Positions 60,001-64,000 of a DNA stretch of 64,000 nucleotides are shown in pieces. The notes beneath the pieces were generated by a model. It saw only the letters and a list, made by a program, of their open reading frames with translations. It did not search any database and had not been told where the DNA came from. The stretch covers positions 137,804-201,803 of the forward strand of contig NZ_JAGGOY010000061.1 in assembly GCF_018614095.1 (NCBI RefSeq), given 5' to 3'. Position 1 is the first letter of the stretch. Each line of letters begins with the position of its first letter. The DNA is from Streptomyces sp. ISL-87 (GTDB lineage: Bacteria > Actinomycetota > Actinomycetes > Streptomycetales > Streptomycetaceae). A program made the translations under genes and the position numbers.

Positions 60001-61017
60001 ATGGCCACCACACAGCGCGGTGCCAGGAACGCACCCTCCGGATTCGACAGACTGCTCGACGAGGCCGCCGCCTACCTCTCCATGCAAGCCGACCAGCTGG
60101 CCGACAAGGCCGTGGACAAAGTGGGCGACGTCACCGACCGCCTCTACGACGTGGCGGAGAACGGGGGCCAGCTCCCCGGACTCGGCGGCCGGCTCCTCAA
60201 GGGTGACTCCCCGGTGAAGGCCGTCCTCGGCCAGACGCTCGACGGACTCAAGGACACGGTCAAGGACGCCGGCGCCGGTTTGCTGGGGGGCAAGGGCAAG
60301 GGTCGCAAAGGCGGCGGCAAAGCCATCAACATCGTCGAAGCCATCGACGTCGGGGTACCACTGCGCACCGCCTACGACCACTGGACCCAGTACGAGGACT
60401 TCAGCAGCTTCGCCAAGGGTGTACGCAGCGTTTCACAAAGTGATGACACCACCACCGACTGGAAGGTCAAGGTCGGCCCCTCCACACGCAGCTGGAAAGC
60501 CACCGTCGAAGAGCAGATTCCCGACGAGCGGATCGTCTGGAGCTCCGGGGGGCCCAAAGGGACCACTCGCGGCTGCGTGAGCTTCCACGAGCTCGCCCCC
60601 TCCCTGACCAGGATCCTCCTGGTCGTGGAGTACTACCCTGCCGGACTTTTCGAAAAGACCGGAAACCTCTGGCGGGCACAGGGCCGGCGTATGCGCCTGG
60701 ACCTGAAGAACTTCAACCGTTTCGTCAGCCTCTCCAACGAAGAGCCCGAAGGCTGGCGCGGAGAGATCCAGGACGGCGAAGTGGTCCTCACACACGAAGA
60801 AGCCCTTGAGGACGAGGAGGAGGCGGAGGAGGCGGGCTCGGCCGACGAGCCGGACGAGCCGGACGAGGAATACGAAGAGCCCGAGAGCGACGACGAGGAA
60901 GAACAGGAGGAGGACTACCCCGATGAGGAGGAGGAAGAAGAAGACGAGGAGGAGCAAGACGAGGACGCATACGAAGACGAGGACGAAGAGCCCCGCCGGC
61001 CACGGCGCCGGCGCTGA
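60001..61017 (+). CDS. SRPBCC-family protein, gas-vesicle associated (GvpZ-like)
   Basis: 338 residues. Helical N terminus (residues 1-100, FDRLLDEAAAYLSMQADQLADKAVDK), SRPBCC/START-like domain about 105-260 (NIVEAIDVGVPLRTAYDHWTQYEDF, WKVKVGPSTRSWKATVEEQ), and an acidic C-terminal tail of about 80 residues ending RRPRRRR. Follows the previous gene by 6 bp. Binds a hydrophobic ligand or partner. Confidence 0.83.
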   Translation: MATTQRGARNAPSGFDRLLDEAAAYLSMQADQLADKAVDKVGDVTDRLYDVAENGGQLPGLGGRLLKGDSPVKAVLGQTLDGLKDTVKDAGAGLLGGKGKGRKGGGKAINIVEAIDVGVPLRTAYDHWTQYEDFSSFAKGVRSVSQSDDTTTDWKVKVGPSTRSWKATVEEQIPDERIVWSSGGPKGTTRGCVSFHELAPSLTRILLVVEYYPAGLFEKTGNLWRAQGRRMRLDLKNFNRFVSLSNEEPEGWRGEIQDGEVVLTHEEALEDEEEAEEAGSADEPDEPDEEYEEPESDDEEEQEEDYPDEEEEEEDEEEQDEDAYEDEDEEPRRPRRRR

Positions 61018-61038
61018 GGCTCACGGAACCTCCGTCTG

Positions 61039-61065
61039 TGTGGCCGTGCTCCCCGCACGGCCACA
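61039..61065 (+). terminator. Hairpin after the SRPBCC gene
   Basis: TGTGGCCGTGC (61039-61049) pairs perfectly with GCACGGCCACA (61055-61065), loop TCCCC. 22 bp after the stop. Confidence 0.8.
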
Positions 61066-61104
61066 GCCCTGGTCCGTCGCCTAGGACGCCCCCATTCGGG
61101 AGTG

Positions 61105-61385
61105 TCATGGCGTGGCCTTGCCGGCTCGGCCGGGGTCCCTCAGGAACCGTCGCTGGTCGTCGAGGAATCCGTCCGCGAAGAGCGAGCGGGGGGGGAGAAG
61201 AGCGCGGTAAGCGCGATCTTGAGGTCCGAGTGCTCGATGGACTGCTTGAGCAGTGAATGGGTCGCGTCCGGGTAGCGCTTGACCTTCAACGCGCCGCCCG
61301 CATCCAGCACCTTGCGGTAGACGCGCTCCGTGTCGGCGGAGCACTGTACGTCTGCGCCAACGCCTGGGAACCGTACGTCGAAGAC
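61105..61385 (-). pseudogene. C-terminal relic of an alpha/beta hydrolase, frameshifted
   Basis: One frame reads ADTERVYRKVLDAGGALKVK, DATHSLLKQSIEHSDLKIALTALFSPP with the catalytic-histidine HS segment. The expected continuation RSLFADGFLDDQRRFLRDP is found in the next frame after a run of eight G on the + strand (61188-61195), one base short. N-terminal two-thirds absent. Confidence 0.65.
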
Positions 61386-61819
61386 GCGGCCACCGCCTCG
61401 GCGCCCACGGCGCGCTCACCCTCCTCACCACGACGGACCTGCGCAGGGGCGACACCCAGGAGCCTGCCGAACTCGCCCGCCAGCTGTGGCCCCTGCAAGA
61501 GATCGCCGACCGCTACCACCGCCTCAGCCGCATCGCCCGGCCCCGCCTCGACCGGCTCACCGGCCCTGCCGGACTCTCCCCGTCCGCACTCCTGACCATC
61601 GCGGTCGAGCTGGCCGCCGAACTCACCCGCGCCATGGAGCCCGACCCGCTGCTGCCGCCTCAGCTCCTGCCCCAGCCCTGGCCCGGCACCCAGGCCCGGG
61701 AGCTCATCGCCCGGTGCTGGGCAGCCCTGCACGAACGCGACCACGGCGAAGCCCGCCCGGCCCTCTTCCGCCTCTACGCCGACATCACCCGAGAGGCGGC
61801 AGACCGGGCCACCCGCTGA
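61340..61819 (+). pseudogene. PaaX-family regulator relic, frameshifted
   Basis: VCANAWEPYVEDAATAS (around 61350-61400) continues, after a one-base loss near 61400, as GAHGALTLLTTTDLRRGDTQ, ELARQLWPLQEIADRY and EPDPLLPPQLLPQPWPGTQARELIARCWAALHE in another frame, ending at 61819. These are the central and C-terminal domains of PaaX-type repressors. The N-terminal winged helix is missing; not functional. Confidence 0.7.
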
Positions 61820-62009
61820 AGACGGAACAGACGGCGCAGGTCATGCCTGTGGGGCGAAGGCGCCGAGCGCGTAACTGTACGAACTGATGCCACTGACGGG
61901 ACAGACCGCCGGTCCGATCCACGATGTGGCACCGGCTGCCGACCTCGGGACCGCCCCCACGCATGCGGGGGATACGCTGGACGCAGGGCTCCGGTAACAG
62001 CGTGAGGCC

Positions 62010-62843
62010 ATGAGGACCATGGGAATGCATCCCGTCGCGGAATGCCGCTTTCACCATCGCGGCGCGGAGCTCGTGTACGACGACGCCGGGCACGGGCCGC
62101 TCGCCGTGTACGCCCACGGCGGTTTCGCGAGCCAGGCCCAAGAGGAGCGGATGGGCCTCTTCGACTGGGCGCCCGTCCTGGACGCCGGGCGGCGCCTGGT
62201 CCGCTACGACGCCCGGGCCCACGGCCGGTCCACCGGCGAATCCGTGGCCACCGACTACACCTACGCCTCCCTCGCCGACGATCTGCTGGCCCTGCTCGAC
62301 CATCTGGGAGCCACGGAGCCCGTCGACGGCATCGGTGCCTCCATGGGCTGCGGCACCGTCCTGCACGCAGCCGTCCGTGCGCCCGTGCGGTTCTCCCGGC
62401 TGGTCCTGCTCATCCCGCCCACGGCGTGGGCGGGACGAAAGGCCTACGCGCGTGCCAACCGGGCGGCCGCCGACACCGTCGAACGGGAGGGGGTGGATGT
62501 CTGGCGGGCCGCCAAGAACGGCCGACCCCGCCCCGCGGTCGTGGCGGACGTCCCCGAGCTCCCGCCGACACCCGAGGAGCGCGTCCTGCCCTCCGTACTG
62601 CGCGGCCTCGCGCTGGCCGATCTGCCCGCGCCCGCCGCGATCGCCTCGCTGCGCCAACCGGCCTTGATCCTGGCCTGGGAGGATGACCCCGGCCATCCGC
62701 GGGCGACGGCGGAAACCCTCGCCGCCTGCCTGCCCGACGCGCGGCTGCGCGTGGCACAGACGCGCGCCGAAGTCGCGACATGGGGAGAGCGCATCGCGGA
62801 ATTCCTGACGCAGCCCCCGCGCCTTGAGGTGGAAGGCGGCTGA
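62010..62843 (+). CDS. Alpha/beta hydrolase
   Basis: 277 residues. Oxyanion HGGFASQ, nucleophile elbow GIGASMGCGTV (serine), ending around the catalytic aspartate of ILAWEDDPGHP; the final histidine is not at its usual position and cannot be pinned down. ATG 62010 with GAGG just upstream; ATG 62019 and 62025 also in frame. Substrate unknown. Confidence 0.82.
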   Translation: MRTMGMHPVAECRFHHRGAELVYDDAGHGPLAVYAHGGFASQAQEERMGLFDWAPVLDAGRRLVRYDARAHGRSTGESVATDYTYASLADDLLALLDHLGATEPVDGIGASMGCGTVLHAAVRAPVRFSRLVLLIPPTAWAGRKAYARANRAAADTVEREGVDVWRAAKNGRPRPAVVADVPELPPTPEERVLPSVLRGLALADLPAPAAIASLRQPALILAWEDDPGHPRATAETLAACLPDARLRVAQTRAEVATWGERIAEFLTQPPRLEVEGG

Positions 62844-62865
62844 TGACCCGTCAGGCACAACCGAA

Positions 62866-62893
62866 GGCCGGGCGCATGACACCGCACCCGGCC
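62866..62893. terminator. Hairpin between hydrolase and GH62 gene
   Basis: GGCCGGG (62866-62872) pairs with CCCGGCC (62887-62893), with partly paired inner bases. Lies between convergent genes. Confidence 0.45.
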
Positions 62894-62980
62894 CACTTCG
62901 AGTCATTACAGCGGTCAGCGCACCCTTCCGCGGGGCTTCAGGCGAGTCGCCGGGAGATCCGGGGCCGGCAGCGGAGCGCT

Positions 62981-64000
62981 TTAGCGCTGCAGGGTAAGGA
63001 CACCCGGCCGCCACGGCAGTTGGTCGTAGGGGCCGCTCGCCGTGGGGGACTTGCCCTGGTAGAGGAACTGCAGATTGCAGGGGTCGATGGTCATGGTCTG
63101 GTCGGGGTTGTTGCGGACCAGGTCACCGTGGCTGATGTCGTTGGTCCAGGTGGCACCGCTGTTGGCCTTGCCCGCGAAGGGGTTGCTTTCGCTGCTGGCC
63201 TGCGGGGTCCACGAACCGCTCAGGCTGGAGGCCGTGAACGAGCGGAAGTAGCGCCCATTCGCCCCCTTCGCCTCAACGATCATGAGGTACTGGTTCTGGC
63301 CCTGAACCTTGTAGACCTGCGGCGCCTCGAACAGGTTGTCCGTCGAGTCGCTCATGACCGTCGTGTACGACGAGCCGAAGCTGCCCGGGAAGTTCCCGAT
63401 CGGCATGCTCGCCCGGTAGATGTTGCCGTTGTCACCGGCGAAGAACAGGTACATGTTCTGGCCGTCAGCGATCAAGGTCTGGTCGATCGGGCCAGTGCTG
63501 GAGTTGGGGATGCTACCGGTGAACAGCGGCTGCGGCGGGGACCAGCCGTTGGGGTTGGTGGGGTCGCTCGACGTGCGGTAGATGAAGGGCCACGCGCCCC
63601 ACTGGTACGCCAGCACCCAGATGTTCTTAGGCGCGAAGTAGAACAGCGTGGGCGCCACCGCTGTCTGGCTCATCCCGCTCTGGCCGGCCGACGCCATGTC
63701 CGACCAGTTCGTGAAGGGACTGAACATCATCGAGCCGTACGACGATCCCGACACGTTCGACGCGTAGACCACGTGCTTGCCGTTGTACACCACGTCGGTG
63801 AAGTCCTTCACCGCGGCCCACCCGTTCGCCGGCTGCGCCAACGCACCCGTCGACGTCCACCGGTACGTCGACGGAAGGGCACACGTGCCGCCCGTCGGCG
63901 CGGGCGTCGTCGGGGTCGACGTCCCGGACGGGCCGGTCCACTTCTGGTTGCTGCCGCCGTTGCACGTCCAGATCTCCACCGCCGTGCCGTTGGCCGTACC
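62981..64000 (-). CDS. Secreted GH62 alpha-L-arabinofuranosidase, 5' end beyond window
   Basis: Partial: 339 codons to the window edge. At the N-terminal side GTANGTAVEIWTCNGGSNQKW is the end of a ricin-type (CBM13) module, then a Thr/Pro linker, then GH62: CALPSTYRWTSTGALAQPANGWAAVKDFTDVVYNGK, FYFAPKNIWVLAYQWG, STGPIDQTLIAD, FEAPQVYKVQ and DISHGDLVRNNPDQTMTIDPCNLQFLYQG. Removes arabinose side chains from arabinoxylan. Confidence 0.92.
   Translation of the reverse strand, partial: GTANGTAVEIWTCNGGSNQKWTGPSGTSTPTTPAPTGGTCALPSTYRWTSTGALAQPANGWAAVKDFTDVVYNGKHVVYASNVSGSSYGSMMFSPFTNWSDMASAGQSGMSQTAVAPTLFYFAPKNIWVLAYQWGAWPFIYRTSSDPTNPNGWSPPQPLFTGSIPNSSTGPIDQTLIADGQNMYLFFAGDNGNIYRASMPIGNFPGSFGSSYTTVMSDSTDNLFEAPQVYKVQGQNQYLMIVEAKGANGRYFRSFTASSLSGSWTPQASSESNPFAGKANSGATWTNDISHGDLVRNNPDQTMTIDPCNLQFLYQGKSPTASGPYDQLPWRPGVLTLQR

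Noticed and set aside
1..64000. tRNA, rRNA, IS elements or biosynthetic gene clusters
   Set aside because: None recognised on reading; no transposase, terminal repeats, PKS or NRPS domains found.

Overview
The window is very GC-rich, with strong third-position GC bias, GTG/TTG starts and long antisense open frames. Gene content includes a Streptomyces-type gas vesicle cluster gvpO-A-F-G-J-L-S-K, an F420-type LLM oxidoreductase, GH101 and GH62 secreted hydrolases, Tat signals and a RamB-like regulator beside isocitrate lyase. All of this points to Streptomyces or a close relative, probably an accessory chromosome-arm region because broken genes are frequent. No tRNA, rRNA, CRISPR array, insertion sequence or large biosynthetic cluster was recognised.

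Layout. 0-8.4 kb: a divergent MocR regulator/EamA exporter pair, an AraC regulator, a large secreted GH101 glycosidase, relics of a histidine kinase and a YbjQ protein, and a secreted SH3 protein. 8.4-11 kb: a tight operon for RNA repair (T4 Rnl1-like ligase, T4-type polynucleotide kinase/phosphatase, and a NYN/PIN-like protein). 11-15.4 kb: Rossmann oxidoreductase, VOC protein, DUF1275 membrane protein, a transporter relic and AlkB. 14-17 kb: RamB/ScfR-like regulator divergent from aceA, with a repeated element between them. 17-24 kb: an MFS exporter behind two palindromic operators, two unknown small proteins, a Tat-exported propeller-amidohydrolase, and a secreted serine protease. 24.5-29.1 kb: an ECF sigma operon (sigma, putative membrane anti-sigma, small membrane protein, NodB-GT2 fusion). 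29.5-31.2 kb: secreted M4 metalloprotease. 31.3-35.8 kb: a complete branched-chain-amino-acid-type ABC importer. 36-40.6 kb: Tat-exported carboxylesterase, VOC protein, long-type GAPDH with 17-bp tandem repeats at its 3' end, and a lipoprotein.

40.7-61 kb resembles a stress/dormancy island. It holds short charged proteins, a Rieske membrane protein, a hemerythrin, two 56-residue CsbD proteins, a GlsB membrane protein, a Rho_N/SAP-like basic protein, an internally deleted Ku, a truncated LigD polymerase domain, a zinc alcohol dehydrogenase, a geranylgeranyl-reductase-like flavoprotein and a bacterial homologue of the eukaryotic protein TCTP. The complete gas vesicle operon follows, facing two genes with long acidic disordered tails. 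The final 3 kb holds relics of an alpha/beta hydrolase and a PaaX regulator, an intact alpha/beta hydrolase, and a GH62 arabinofuranosidase cut by the window end.

The most unusual items are the TCTP homologue (53762-54196), the three-gene RNA repair operon (8400-10919), the mini-Ku that shares its C-terminal module with its divergent neighbour (47007-48079), and the sigma-linked deacetylase/glycosyltransferase operon (24531-29080).
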